From: Lactarius indigo | Lineage: Eukaryota > Basidiomycota > Agaricomycetes > Russulales > Russulaceae | DNA length: 64,000 nt | NCBI GenBank assembly: GCA_025766275.1 | Contig: JAFKAC010000176.1 | Location: 23,780-87,779 of the forward strand | Direction: 5' to 3' | Shown here: positions 1-9,504 of the stretch, piece after piece | How the letters are laid out: each line of letters begins with the position of its first letter | How positions within the stretch are numbered: position 1 is the stretch's first letter | Program-made: the position numbers and the translations under genes | The notes under the pieces: model-generated | Databases searched by the model: none | Told to the model about the DNA's origin: nothing | What the model saw: the letters and a program-made list of their open reading frames with translations, nothing else

Positions 1-2370
1 TAGTATTGGCATGATGGGATGTAGTGCCGCTCGTATGGGCCTCGTGTTGACTTTATTCCTTTGGCATTCTGCGCAGCCTTGCACGTATTCATATACGTCT
101 CTTCGGAGTCGCGGCCACCAGTAGTGTCTCTCCAGGATGCGTTGCGTTTTCGCAATTCCCGGATGGCCGTGTATTGGTAAGTCGTGATGGTCGTGTATTA
201 GTACTCGTTGAGTCGACGCCGGCCCTGTGATTACGAACCTGCCGTCCTTGTACCACTCTCCCTGTATTTTCTTAAGGCGATAAGGGTCAACCCATATTTT
301 GATCACCTCTTCGTCTTGTTGGTGACGTGGTTGTAATAGGTTTGGATTGGCAATGAAGGTGCGCGCGGTGTTGAGGGTTCGTACGAAGATTTCAGGAGGC
401 AGGACCACCACTTCGCTGTTGTCCTCGACGCCTTGGTCGTAATCCGGCCGTCTTGACAGTGCATCTGCCCGTCCGTTGTTCTTCCCTTTAATGTGATGAA
501 TTTCGAAGTCATACTCAGAGAGTTCGAGTACTTCCCTGGCAACTCGCCTGCTGATTTTCTGCGGTGATTTCCAGTACTGTAGGTTTAGATGGTCCGAATA
601 GATTTTGATCTTGTGAGGGGCTCCTGCGAGAAGTGGTCGCCAGTTCCGTAGGGCCTTGACTATTGCGAGCAGTTCTAGGTCATAGATGTCGTAGTTTCTT
701 TCGGCCTCGGAAAGCGTCGCCGAGTAGTAACCTATGGGGTGTCGCTTGCCGTCAGACTTCTTTTGCAGTAGTACGGCTCCCACCGCATAGCCCGAAGCAT
801 CTACTTCCAACTCGAACGGATCCTGGAGGACGGGGTGTGCTAGCACCGGTTCCTCCGTCACGAGTCGCTTTAGGGTGTTAAACGCCTTTTCCTCTTCTTC
901 CGTCCAGCGCCACTCTTCGTCCTTTCGTGTTAGTTTAGTGAGTGGTTTGGCGTGAGTTGCGAAACCGCGGATAAAGAGTCTGTAAAAGTTACAGAAGCCC
1001 AGGAAAGAACGGACGTCTTTGACTTTCGTAGGTGTTGGCCAGTCTTTGATGCCTTGAACTTTTACAGGGTCCATTCGGGTCACCCCCCTCTCAAGGATTA
1101 CCCCCAGGTAATCCATCCGCGGTTGATGGAACAGGCACTTCTCGAGCTTGAAGTAGAGATCGTGCTTTTCCGCGACGCACAAAACATCGCGGACGGCGTC
1201 AACATGGGCCGCTAGATCGTGATCAAAGTGAGTGGCGATACCAATATCGTCCATGTAGACGCGTATGGTAGTGCCCATTCGCTCGTGCTTCGCGATGGTG
1301 TCGCGATAGATGTGGTTCATCATGGCTTGGAAGGTGGCGGGGGAGTTAGTGAGCCCGAAGAACATGACCGTGGGCTCGAAGAGGCCGAATTTAGTTTTGA
1401 ACGCCGCCTTTTCTTGGTCGCCGTCACGAATACGTATGTTATTATAGCCCCATCGGATGTCGAGTTTCGTATAGATGTGGGCGTTGCTGAGATCGAGAAT
1501 AAGGTCCTGTATTAGTGGGAGCGGGTACTGATTTCGAATGGTATGGGAATTGATAACCCGATAGTCCTGTACCGGGCGCAGTTTTCCGTCCTTCTTTTTA
1601 ATGAAGAAAAAGGAGGACGCGTACGGGGAGATAGAAGGGCGCAAATATCCTTGTTTCAGTTTTTCCTCCAGAAACTCCTTAAGTTCGCCCTCTTCTTTTT
1701 GAGTCATGGGATAGATTTTGCAGTCGATGGCGGCCGGCGCGGATGGTTTGAAGTCTATAGCGTGATCCCACGGCCTGGCTGGGGGGAAGCGATGCGAGGC
1801 TTGCTCGTTGAAAAGTTTGGTAAACATTGCGTATTCCTGCGGGAGCACGGCTGCCGTTTGTTGTTGTTTCGCTTGTATGGCCAACTCCGTCGAGGTAGTG
1901 GCTCTAGCGAACGTTTCTTCCTCTAGTTCTTGCACGATGTCTTCCTTTTCGGCTACAATAAGGGCTTGAATGGTTGCTATTGATAATAGCGCTTCATTAG
2001 TTGCTAATATTATTGGCTGCATGTCGGGGTGTATGGTGGCGGTGGCCCAACAGATCGTCGGTTCGAATGCGCTTAGCCATGGATAACCCAGCACCATGTC
2101 TTCGCTTCCGAGGTCGGTGATTAGGAAGGTCATTTGCTTTATCTGTCCTCGCGTTTTCACTTCCAGGTTAACATAATGAGTGATCAACCCAGCTTTATTT
2201 TCCGTATTGTCTATATTCCATATCTTGCGAGGCGTATTCAGCGGTTGTGTTTGGATACCAGCTCGTTTTGCCAAGCTGGGTCGGATGAAGTTGTCGGTTG
2301 CGCCGGAGTCGACTAGCGCATTTGTTTCAGTCGTTTGGTAATTCGTACGGACAGTTACTGGAATTCGCAT
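1..2370 (-). CDS. Pol polyprotein of copy A: protease, RT, RNase H, start of integrase (partial)
   Basis: The frame is uninterrupted from an ATG at 2370 to the window edge. In order it contains an aspartic protease with the LVDSGA active-site motif (about 2300), a reverse transcriptase with the catalytic YMDD (about 1260), an RNase H domain beginning near 830 (DASGYAVGAVLL), the zinc-binding HHCC integrase N-terminus (about 60-200), and the first residues of the integrase core. It lies in the -1 frame relative to gag, and the frame stays open upstream into gag, so Gag-Pol could be made by -1 frameshifting. The ATG at 2370 could equally start a separate Pol. The remainder of integrase and any chromodomain lie beyond position 1. 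The products would copy and integrate the element through an RNA intermediate. Confidence 0.88.
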   Translation of the reverse strand, partial: MRIPVTVRTNYQTTETNALVDSGATDNFIRPSLAKRAGIQTQPLNTPRKIWNIDNTENKAGLITHYVNLEVKTRGQIKQMTFLITDLGSEDMVLGYPWLSAFEPTICWATATIHPDMQPIILATNEALLSIATIQALIVAEKEDIVQELEEETFARATTSTELAIQAKQQQTAAVLPQEYAMFTKLFNEQASHRFPPARPWDHAIDFKPSAPAAIDCKIYPMTQKEEGELKEFLEEKLKQGYLRPSISPYASSFFFIKKKDGKLRPVQDYRVINSHTIRNQYPLPLIQDLILDLSNAHIYTKLDIRWGYNNIRIRDGDQEKAAFKTKFGLFEPTVMFFGLTNSPATFQAMMNHIYRDTIAKHERMGTTIRVYMDDIGIATHFDHDLAAHVDAVRDVLCVAEKHDLYFKLEKCLFHQPRMDYLGVILERGVTRMDPVKVQGIKDWPTPTKVKDVRSFLGFCNFYRLFIRGFATHAKPLTKLTRKDEEWRWTEEEEKAFNTLKRLVTEEPVLAHPVLQDPFELEVDASGYAVGAVLLQKKSDGKRHPIGYYSATLSEAERNYDIYDLELLAIVKALRNWRPLLAGAPHKIKIYSDHLNLQYWKSPQKISRRVAREVLELSEYDFEIHHIKGKNNGRADALSRRPDYDQGVEDNSEVVVLPPEIFVRTLNTARTFIANPNLLQPRHQQDEEVIKIWVDPYRLKKIQGEWYKDGRFVITGPASTQRVLIHDHHDLPIHGHPGIAKTQRILERHYWWPRLRRDVYEYVQGCAECQRNKVNTRPIRAALHPIMPIL

Positions 2371-2435
2371 AGATCGGTAGCGCGTTGTCACAATTACAGA
2401 ATTACATTGAAGAGCCCTCACCCAGACTGACGGGT

Positions 2436-4517
2436 TCAGGCGTCCCGAAAACCCTCTTTCCCCCATAGATCTTGAAGTATAAGATCTTTCACTTCATCCG
2501 TGCTATTGGCCACCTGCGTAAGCCATTCTTTGGCTTGTTCTCCTGCCGTCTTCGTGCTTGCCGCATTGATTTGAGGTGCGGGCGTTACGCTCGGCGCTGG
2601 TGACATGTATCCGGGCAGCGAAGGCGCGTACTGCGATGGTGCGTACTGCGAAACGGGTCCTTGCGGATATCCCATGGTTTCGGTCATGCGGCTACTGGAC
2701 GGGGTAGCCTGCCACTGTTGCTGCGTACGCGGATATGGGCAATTTCGTGAGAGGTGGCCCGGGGCGTGACAGTTATAGCAAAGGACGTTCCTTAAGTCCC
2801 TCCGAGATCCCCCTCTTCCTCGTCCTCTAGCTCCCGGTCCTCCTCTTGGTGGAAATGGTGGTGTAGGCCAATCGCGGTGTGGCAGCTTGTTGAAATCGAT
2901 TTCTTCGGACCCTGCAAGCCTTACCTTTGCATGGTCAGCCAAAGTGTCCATTGCCCATGGGTTAGTTTGTGGCAGATTCTGCGGGAGTGTCCACCCCGCA
3001 TTGCCTCCTTGCTTCTTTGGTTGCGTCGTCGTATTTTTGTATTCATTGAGTCGCGCCTTGAGATGAATGTAGTTCTTTTGTCGTTTGAGGACGGCCCTTT
3101 TCCAATCATCGAACGTGACGGGGTCGTCGAACTGAAACGCGTTCTTGAACAGCTCCTTGGGTAGACCCGACGTAAAGAGGTCAATGGTTTGGGGTTCATT
3201 GAGGCGGTAATGAGCTTTCCGCGCGAGCTGTTCAAAGTCATTGACGTACTTGTCAACGTCTTCTCCCACCATCTTGTACCCCTTTCGTAGGATAGCTTGG
3301 GCTTGCTCTCTTTCCAGCGTATTTTCGAACCTTTGGCTGAATCCATCGGCTACCGCGTCCCATAGGTCGCGAGTATAGGGACTTATTCCCCGTTGTATTT
3401 GCCTGTTGAGCCAGTTCAGGAAGGACAAAACCCATTCGCTGACTGCTCCGCCTTTGATGTAGGAAAGGAACAGAAGGCATCTTCTGTAGTCGTTGCGCAT
3501 GATAGGGGCATCTAAGTTCATGCCCCAATAAACGTGCCACTGTGTCAGGAATTGGTCTACTTTGAGTCTGTCTCCGTCAAAAATAGAAGGTGGCTCGCCG
3601 GTTAGTTTTTCGTTGTGAGGTCCTCCTCCTCCGGCACCTCCACCACCTCCTCCTCCGGCACCTCCACCACCTCCTCCGCCTCCTCCGCCTCCTGGCGGTC
3701 CCGTGGGTGGCATTCTTGGTGGTTCGGTTCTTCGTAGGTCAAACGGGATACCTCCCCCTGGTGGTGGTGGCGGGTCGTTTCCCGGTCCTCCCGTTCCTGG
3801 CGGGAGGTCTAGTGCGGGCTGGTGTCCGGACGGGGGGTCCCCTCGATCTGACCCTATTGCTCGGAAGATGGCTGCGTCGTCTGCAGTCATTCGTACACCG
3901 GTCTCGGGGTTAATGGGCATGAGGATTTCTCGTGCTTCTTCTCGTATTGCGCGTGCTTCTTCAATTGCGACCTCTTCCATTGCTCTTGTGATTGTTGCCA
4001 TAATGGCTGGTGATCGGATGTGAATTGGTTCGGGTTCGGTAATGTGTGCGGACTCAGCTCGTTCGATGAGGAGATCTTGTATTGCTCCTCCGCTAGTTTC
4101 TGTTTGATTGGGCTCTCGTCCTTCACTCTCGTCTTGGCTTTGTTCCTCTTCTTCTTCCGATACCACTTCTCCCGTAGAGTGTTCTCGTACTTGCCCGTCG
4201 ATGGGGCCCCAATCTGCTCGGCTATTGAGTTCTCTGGCGTCGATGTCGCACCGATATCTGGGTCCTGCTGGTCGTATGATGTCCCACTGGGAATCTATGG
4301 GATTCCACGCAACCTCCGTCCAACACAAGTGGTCGAAGTTAAACTCAACTGGTCGGAACCTGCTAGGTCCGTTGAACTCCACAAAATATCCGGTTTCCTC
4401 TTGTCTTTCCCTCCAGCTAGCGGCTTGTAGAAAGCGCGTGGGGACGTTACGTTCTCCTCTTCTTGGGAGCGAGTATGGACGGAAACTCGTCCACTGATCT
4501 CTGGTTGTTACGGCCAC
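2436..4517 (-). CDS. Gag-like capsid/nucleocapsid protein of copy A
   Basis: This open frame of 693 codons lies between the 5' LTR and pol. The N-terminal half is acidic and disordered, followed by a long glycine-rich tract (about residues 270-300) and then a retrotransposon capsid segment (around EPPSIFDGDRLKVDQFLTQ). A single CCHC zinc knuckle (CYNCHAPGHLSRNC) sits near the C-terminus and marks the nucleocapsid. The first possible start at 4517 is GTG, not ATG, and the first in-frame ATG is about 170 codons further in. Either the true start is non-AUG, the original ATG was lost, or a shorter Gag begins at the internal Met. At nearly 700 residues it is long for a chromovirus Gag. Identification as Gag rests on the CCHC motif, its position and the adjoining pol. 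Confidence 0.82.
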   Translation of the reverse strand: MAVTTRDQWTSFRPYSLPRRGERNVPTRFLQAASWRERQEETGYFVEFNGPSRFRPVEFNFDHLCWTEVAWNPIDSQWDIIRPAGPRYRCDIDARELNSRADWGPIDGQVREHSTGEVVSEEEEEQSQDESEGREPNQTETSGGAIQDLLIERAESAHITEPEPIHIRSPAIMATITRAMEEVAIEEARAIREEAREILMPINPETGVRMTADDAAIFRAIGSDRGDPPSGHQPALDLPPGTGGPGNDPPPPPGGGIPFDLRRTEPPRMPPTGPPGGGGGGGGGGGAGGGGGGGAGGGGPHNEKLTGEPPSIFDGDRLKVDQFLTQWHVYWGMNLDAPIMRNDYRRCLLFLSYIKGGAVSEWVLSFLNWLNRQIQRGISPYTRDLWDAVADGFSQRFENTLEREQAQAILRKGYKMVGEDVDKYVNDFEQLARKAHYRLNEPQTIDLFTSGLPKELFKNAFQFDDPVTFDDWKRAVLKRQKNYIHLKARLNEYKNTTTQPKKQGGNAGWTLPQNLPQTNPWAMDTLADHAKVRLAGSEEIDFNKLPHRDWPTPPFPPRGGPGARGRGRGGSRRDLRNVLCYNCHAPGHLSRNCPYPRTQQQWQATPSSSRMTETMGYPQGPVSQYAPSQYAPSLPGYMSPAPSVTPAPQINAASTKTAGEQAKEWLTQVANSTDEVKDLILQDLWGKEGFRDA

Positions 4518-4523
4518 GGTGAT

Positions 4524-4534
4524 ATCTTGGTCTT
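4524..4534 (-). other. Candidate self-priming primer-binding site of copy A
   Basis: Two bases inside the LTR end, the minus strand reads AAGACCAAGAT. It does not begin with TGG, as a tRNA-primed site would. It is an exact 11-base complement of ATCTTGGTCTT inside the LTR (4742-4752 on the minus strand), which sits about 34 bases downstream of a TATA-like box and so is where a transcript would begin. That is the arrangement known for the Schizosaccharomyces pombe element Tf1, where the mRNA 5' end folds back to prime reverse transcription. The match is seen directly; its function is inferred. Confidence 0.6.
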
Positions 4535-4536
4535 AA

Positions 4537-5033
4537 TGTTACGTCGTCACGACGTTAGCTCGACTTGAGCTCTGTAGAGGTGGTAACAACTTAGCGAATG
4601 CTCTGAAGACACGAAGGTCCAGACGTATCGAATGCCTTGAGGACGCGAAGGTCCAAGCGTAAGCAATGGTGAACACTCAAAGGTGCACTTCTCGAGAGGA
4701 TCGGCGAAGGAACAGAAGGAAGACACAAGTGACGATTGAAGAAGACCAAGATGGCGTATCTTGGTCTTCACTAGACACTATAAATACAAATCGAGCAGGC
4801 TTAGAAGCGCTGCTATGAGTCACCGTAAGTAAGCGTCCAACGTATCGCGTAAGTAACTCAAACCCTAGTACTACTAGTACTAGTATGTGTGGCGTCCGTT
4901 CTCAGTCAGCTATCAGTACCGTATCTCCTATCGTGCTACCGTATCACCACGCGTCGTAGATAAGTCCGTCACTAATATACCTTACCGCCGTAGTGACAAC
5001 CGGTACAGTAAGGGTATGGGTCGAAACGTGACA
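4537..5033 (-). repeat. 5' LTR of copy A (497 bp)
   Basis: The LTR is bounded by TGTCACG (5033 side) and CGTAACA (4537 side) on the minus strand, the TG...CA form of Ty3/Gypsy LTRs. It is the inverted, diverged counterpart of the LTR at 9505-10002. Its orientation is fixed by gag starting 20 bases beyond the 4537 end and by the polypurine tract found next to the opposite end in copy B. A TATTTATA box (minus strand, 4779-4786) lies 34 bases before the proposed transcript start. Around that start a near-perfect inverted repeat of 11-12 bp occupies 4741-4770. Confidence 0.88.
4742..4786 (-). promoter_or_regulatory. LTR promoter: TATA box and proposed transcript start with hairpin
   Basis: On the minus strand TATTTATA (4786-4779) is followed about 34 bases later by ATCTTGGTCTT (4752-4742), which is proposed as the 5' end of the retrotransposon RNA. 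The same TATA-to-start spacing is kept in the other LTR (9737-9743 and 9771-9781). The start site lies within an inverted repeat, so the DNA or the early transcript could form a stem. The start position is inferred from primer-site complementarity and spacing only. Confidence 0.5.
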
Positions 5034-8000
5034 CTAGAGGTGAAAACACGGGGACAGATAAAGCAAATGACCTTCCTGGTCACCGACCTTGGAAGCAAAG
5101 ACATGGTGCTGGGCTATCCATGGCTAAGCGCATTCGAACCAACGATCAGCTGGGCAACCGCCACCTTACACCCCGACATGCAGCCAATAATGTTAGCAAC
5201 CAGTGAAGCACTGCTATCGACAACGACCATTCGCGCCCTCGTTGTGGCCGAAAAAGAAGACATCGTGCGGGAGCTAGAAGAAGAAACATTCGCTAGAGCC
5301 ACCACCTCGACGGAATTGGCCATACAAGCGAAACAACACCAAACGACAGCAGTGCTCCCTCAGGAATACACAATGTTTACCAAACTTTTCAACGAGCAAG
5401 CCTCGCACCGCTTCCCCCGGCAAGACCGTGGGATCATGCAATAGACTTTAAACCATCCGCGCCGGCCGCCATCGACTGCAAGATCTACCCTATGACCCAA
5501 AAAGAAGAGGGCAAACTCAAAGAGTTTCTAGAGGAGAAATTGAAGCAGGGATATCTACGCCCTTCTATCTCTCCGTACGCATCCTCCTTTTTCTTCATTA
5601 AAAAGAAGGACGGAAAACTACGCCCGGTACAGGACTACCGGGTCATCAACTCCCACACCATTCGGAATCAATACCCGCTGCCGTTGATACAGGACCTCAT
5701 CCTTGACCTCAGCAATGCCCACATCTACACTAAACTCGACATCCGTTGGGGCTACAACAACATACGTATTCGTGACGGCGACCAGGAGAAGGCAGCGTTC
5801 AAAACCAAATTCGGCCTCTTCAAACCCACGGTCATGTTCTTCGGGCTCACTAACTCCCCCGCCACCTTCCAAGCCATGATGAATCATATCTATCGCGACA
5901 CCATAGCAAAGCACGAACGACTGGGCACTACCATACGCGTCTACATGGACGATATTGGTATCGCTACTCACTTCGACCACGATCTAGCGGCCCATATAGA
6001 GGCCGTCCGCGATGTTCTGCACGTTGCGGAAGAACATGACCTCTATTTCAAACTCGAGAAGTGCCTGTTCCATCAACCGCGGATGGATTACCTGGGGGTA
6101 ATCCTTGAGAGGGGGGTGACCCGAATGGACCCTGTAAAAGTTCAAGGAATCAAGGACTGGCCAACACCAACGAAGGTCAAAGACGTCCGCTCCTTCCTCG
6201 GCTTCTGTAACTTTTACAGACTCTTTATCCGCGGTTTCGCAACTCACGCTAAGCCACTCACTAAGCTAACACGGAAGGACGAAGAATGGCGATGGACCGA
6301 AGAAGAAGAGAAGGCGTTTAACACCCTGAAACAACTCGTAACGGAGGAACCGGTGCTAGCACACCCCGTCCTTCAAGACCCATTCGAATTGGAAGTAGAC
6401 GCTTCGGGCTATGCGGTGGGAGCCGTATTACTGCAAAAGAAATCTGACGGCAAGCGACATCCCATAGGTTACTACTCGGCGACGCTTTCCGAAGCCGAAA
6501 GAAACTACGACATCTACGACCTGGAGCTGCTCGCGATAGTTAAGGCCCTACGGAATTGGCGACCACTTCTCGCAGGAGCCCCCCCACAAGATTAAAATCT
6601 ATTCAGACCATCTAAACCTACAATACTGGAAGTCACCACAAAAAATCAGCAGGCGAGTCGCCAGGGAAGTACTCGAACTTTCTGAATACGACTTCGAGAT
6701 TCATCACATTAAGGGAAAGAACAACGGGCGGGCAGATGCACTGTCAAGACGACCGGATTACGACCAAGGCGTCAAGGATAACAGCGAAGTAGTAGTCCTG
6801 CCCCCCGAAACCTTTGTACGAACCCTTAACACCACGCGCACCTTCATCGCCAACCCAAATCTACTACAACCACGCCACCAACAAGACGAGGAGGTGATTA
6901 AGATGTGGATCAACCCCCATCACCTCAAGAAAATACAAGGGGAATGGTACAAGGACGGCAGGTTCGTAATCACAGGGCCAGCGTCGACTCAATGAGTACT
7001 AATACATGACCATCACGACCTGCCAATACATGGCCATCTGGGAATTGCGAAAACTCAACGCATCCTGGAGAGACACTACTGGTGGCCGCGACTCCGAAGA
7101 GACGTATACGAGTATGTGCAAGGCTGCGCAGAATGCCAAAGGAATAAAGTCAACACGAGGCCCATACGAGCCGCGCTGCATCCCATCACACCAATACTGG
7201 AAGCCATGCCGTTCCACACGGTGGCAGTGGACTTCATCACCAAACTCCCCGTTTCCAAGGGGTATGACAGTATACTAACTGTCACAGACCACGACTGCAG
7301 CAAGGCCTCAATCTTCATCCCATGCCGAGAAGAAATCACCGCAGAAGAAACAGCGACTCTGTATGTCGCCCAAGTGTTCAAGCGCTTCGGATTGCCGCGC
7401 AAAATAATAAGCGACCGCGACCCACGCTTCACATCCAAGTTTACCAGAGAAGTATGCCGCATTCTGGGAATTCAACAGAACATATCAACCGCATATCACC
7501 CACGTACTGATGGACAGTCCGAGCGAACCAACCAGTGGCTGGAGCAGTATCTACACTTCTGGGTAAATGAGCGGCAAGACAACTGGGAAGCTTATCTACC
7601 AATCGCCGAATTTGCGCACAACAACTGGCCGCACGAACACACTAAAGAGTCGCCGTTCCAACTTCTGATGGGATATAACCCACAAGCAGACTGGACGGAT
7701 AAGCCATCTCCCATTCCCCTCGCGACCGCGCGACTGACACAGCTAAAAGAGGCTAGAGACGCCGCCCAACGCCTTATGAAGAAGGCGCAAGAGTCATGGG
7801 TGCGCAACAAAGAGACGCCCAAGTTTAACATCAACGATCTCGTATGGCTCGAGGGTAAACATCTCCGAACCAATCAGCCTATGGCGAAATTAGCGGCGCG
7901 ACGCCACGGACCCTTTCGGGTGGTACAGGTGATGTCCCCTTACAACTATCGATTGGAACTTCCCACGCAGTGGAGCATCCATCCAGTGTTTCACATCGAT

Positions 8001-8393
8001 CTTCTCACACCATACAAGCAAACTTCCTTGCACGGGGAAAACTTCACACGACCATCGCCCGAACTGATAGACGGAGAAGAGGAATATGAAGTCGAGGCCA
8101 TTCTAGACACTCGGCATTTCGGCAGAGGAAGACGCCTTCAATACTTGATCAAATGGAAAGGGTATCCAGACTCGGAGAATCAGTGGGTCAACAAAGACGA
8201 CGTCTTTGCGCCGGAAGCGCTTCGCCTGTATCAGGAAGCGCAAACCCACGGTAGGAGAGATAAAGTGGGGGTCGCTCGGACAGAGGACAGTCATCCCCTC
8301 TTCCTTCGCTCAGCCATTACTCTCATGCCCACTTCCCCACTGCGACATGTCACACAGGCACAACTCCTCGACTCCCTCGCAGAAGACGCCTGA
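5034..8393 (+). pseudogene. Pol of copy B, inactivated by two frameshifts and a nonsense mutation
   Basis: Homologous segments of pol lie in different frames. Compared with copy A, a base is missing near 5418, giving a stop at 5442. RT resumes at 5492-6582 (VYMDDI catalytic motif near 5945). A C-run is one base longer near 6583, giving a stop at 6593. A CGA to TGA change at 6993 creates a nonsense codon just before the integrase zinc finger. After that the frame is open to 8393. It contains the zinc-binding H-H-C-C (about 7005-7135) and the DDE core (VDFI, SDRDP, SERTNQ; about 7220-7540). A C-terminal chromodomain follows (about 8085-8240, YEVEAILDTR and YLIKWKGYPDSENQW), which assigns the element to chromoviruses. 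An apparent start inside the LTR at 4887 is only a junction artefact. Confidence 0.85.
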
Positions 8394-8399
8394 GCCCTC

Positions 8400-9473
8400 T
8401 TGGCGGAGGACAGCGACACCGAAATTCCCAACACTCAGCTCACGCCATGGACACCTCTTGCACCAGCAGAGGGGCCCATCACCGCACAAGAATGGATCAA
8501 CATCGTCACCAGATTCCCAGACCCGACGACTACCCCTGACGACGACCAAGCCGTCGTCCACGTCTTCCAAAACGATCGCGGCGAGCGTGAACCCATCGCC
8601 GCTATCCCCCCAAGCGACGACCTCATCGGCGTTCGCGGAGTTTTCCCGAGCAACGACCAGCGTTCAAGCGCTGATGGAGTACGAATTGGAGGGCTGGAAG
8701 AGGGTAGCGGCAGCGTGGCAGAAGGAACAGCTGGACTCAGCAGCAGCCCGGCTGAGGGAGATGCGCGAGCGGCGGCAGCGATGGCGGCAGCTGAGGCTGG
8801 CCATGACAACGAAGATTATTACCCGGCGAGACACCCCTTCCTTCGAACGAAACGCGACCCTGATAATCCCCTCATCACGCCCTGGCTCGTCTACTCCAAC
8901 GGGTCCCCTATGTATCGAGGACGTGTGCGCGTGCCTGGTGCCGCCGATCACCGTCCGTTCACCGCCGCTGAGGACCCCGCGCATGTCATTGCGCCTGAAG
9001 GGTTCCGGGCGAACCGACGACCCCATCACATTCGATACCCCATCACCGGGCCGGACGGAGTAGAAAGGGACGCGTCGCACGTCCAGATCATCGGAGGGGC
9101 AGACCCCCTCATATTAGGGGTCATACCGGGCTCGCCACACGTCTACGGTAAGCCCCTCTATGCAGAACCCCACGTATCCGCGGCGCTCCGCCCCACGTAC
9201 CCGCACGAAGACCTTGTCGTCTTTGAGGCGGACAAGATCACCGACCGCGCGCTCAATCGCATCAACGACGAGTCGCTCACCGCGGAGGTTACGCGCTTCC
9301 GCGCGGCCAGCTATGAGCTGGATCGACTCCGGGCGAGGGTGAGTCAACTCCGCGCAATGATCGAGTGCGCACAAGACGATCGGCGCGACGCGATCTACCG
9401 CCTAGAGCGCGCCACTGCGCTGGAGCGTATCGCCGATGAACAGCGCGATTGGCCGGCCCGCGACTTTCGGTGA
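8400..9473 (+). CDS. Additional reading frame downstream of the chromodomain (357 codons)
   Basis: This frame follows pol in the same phase, separated only by the TGA at 8391-8393. It has no ATG at its start, so it looks like either a C-terminal extension of Pol cut off by a recent CGA-to-TGA-type change, or a readthrough product. The first 130 residues are acidic and low in complexity. The middle has aromatic and charged character (around NEDYYPARHPFLRTKRDPDN). The last 80 residues are charged, with heptad-like spacing suggestive of a coiled coil. An overlapping +1 frame from 8206 to 9063 is also open and contains a strongly charged helix-like part near 8660-8800, so indels may have scrambled this region. 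No known domain is recognised. Confidence 0.5.
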   Translation: MAEDSDTEIPNTQLTPWTPLAPAEGPITAQEWINIVTRFPDPTTTPDDDQAVVHVFQNDRGEREPIAAIPPSDDLIGVRGVFPSNDQRSSADGVRIGGLEEGSGSVAEGTAGLSSSPAEGDARAAAAMAAAEAGHDNEDYYPARHPFLRTKRDPDNPLITPWLVYSNGSPMYRGRVRVPGAADHRPFTAAEDPAHVIAPEGFRANRRPHHIRYPITGPDGVERDASHVQIIGGADPLILGVIPGSPHVYGKPLYAEPHVSAALRPTYPHEDLVVFEADKITDRALNRINDESLTAEVTRFRAASYELDRLRARVSQLRAMIECAQDDRRDAIYRLERATALERIADEQRDWPARDFR

Positions 9474-9490
9474 GCCAGGAGTCTCACGCT

Positions 9491-9504
9491 AGAAGAGGAG
9501 GTGA
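9491..9504 (+). other. Polypurine tract of copy B
   Basis: AGAAGAGGAGGTGA lies immediately upstream of the TGTTACG that begins the 3' LTR. Such a purine run primes plus-strand DNA synthesis in LTR retrotransposons. Its position settles which way round the LTR reads. Confidence 0.8.

Larger units (their letters stand above)
1..5033 (-). mobile_element. Ty3/Gypsy chromovirus, copy A (3' end outside window)
   Basis: Read on the minus strand the order is 5' LTR (4537-5033), a short leader with a candidate primer site, gag (2436-4517), then pol from about 2370 to the window edge. Pol is open throughout what can be seen, so this is the younger-looking copy. The same family recurs on the plus strand at 5034-10002 with clear nucleotide similarity; for example the RT/RNase H stretch at 600-2150 is the reverse complement of 5040-6610. 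The LTR ends directly against the protease coding sequence of copy B at 5033/5034. This is best explained by copy A having inserted into copy B. The 3' LTR and the second target-site duplicate must lie to the left of the window. Confidence 0.9.

Noticed and set aside
4779..4786. TATAAATA on the plus strand of the first LTR, taken at first as showing that the LTR reads plus.
   Set aside because: Gag begins beside the 4537 end and the polypurine tract lies beside the opposite end in copy B, so the LTR reads minus at 4537-5033. TATTTATA on that strand has the right distance to the proposed start.
4887..5444. A 185-codon frame starting with MWRPFSVSYQ on the plus strand.
   Set aside because: It starts inside the LTR of copy A and enters copy B's protease by chance at the insertion junction. 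It is not a native start.
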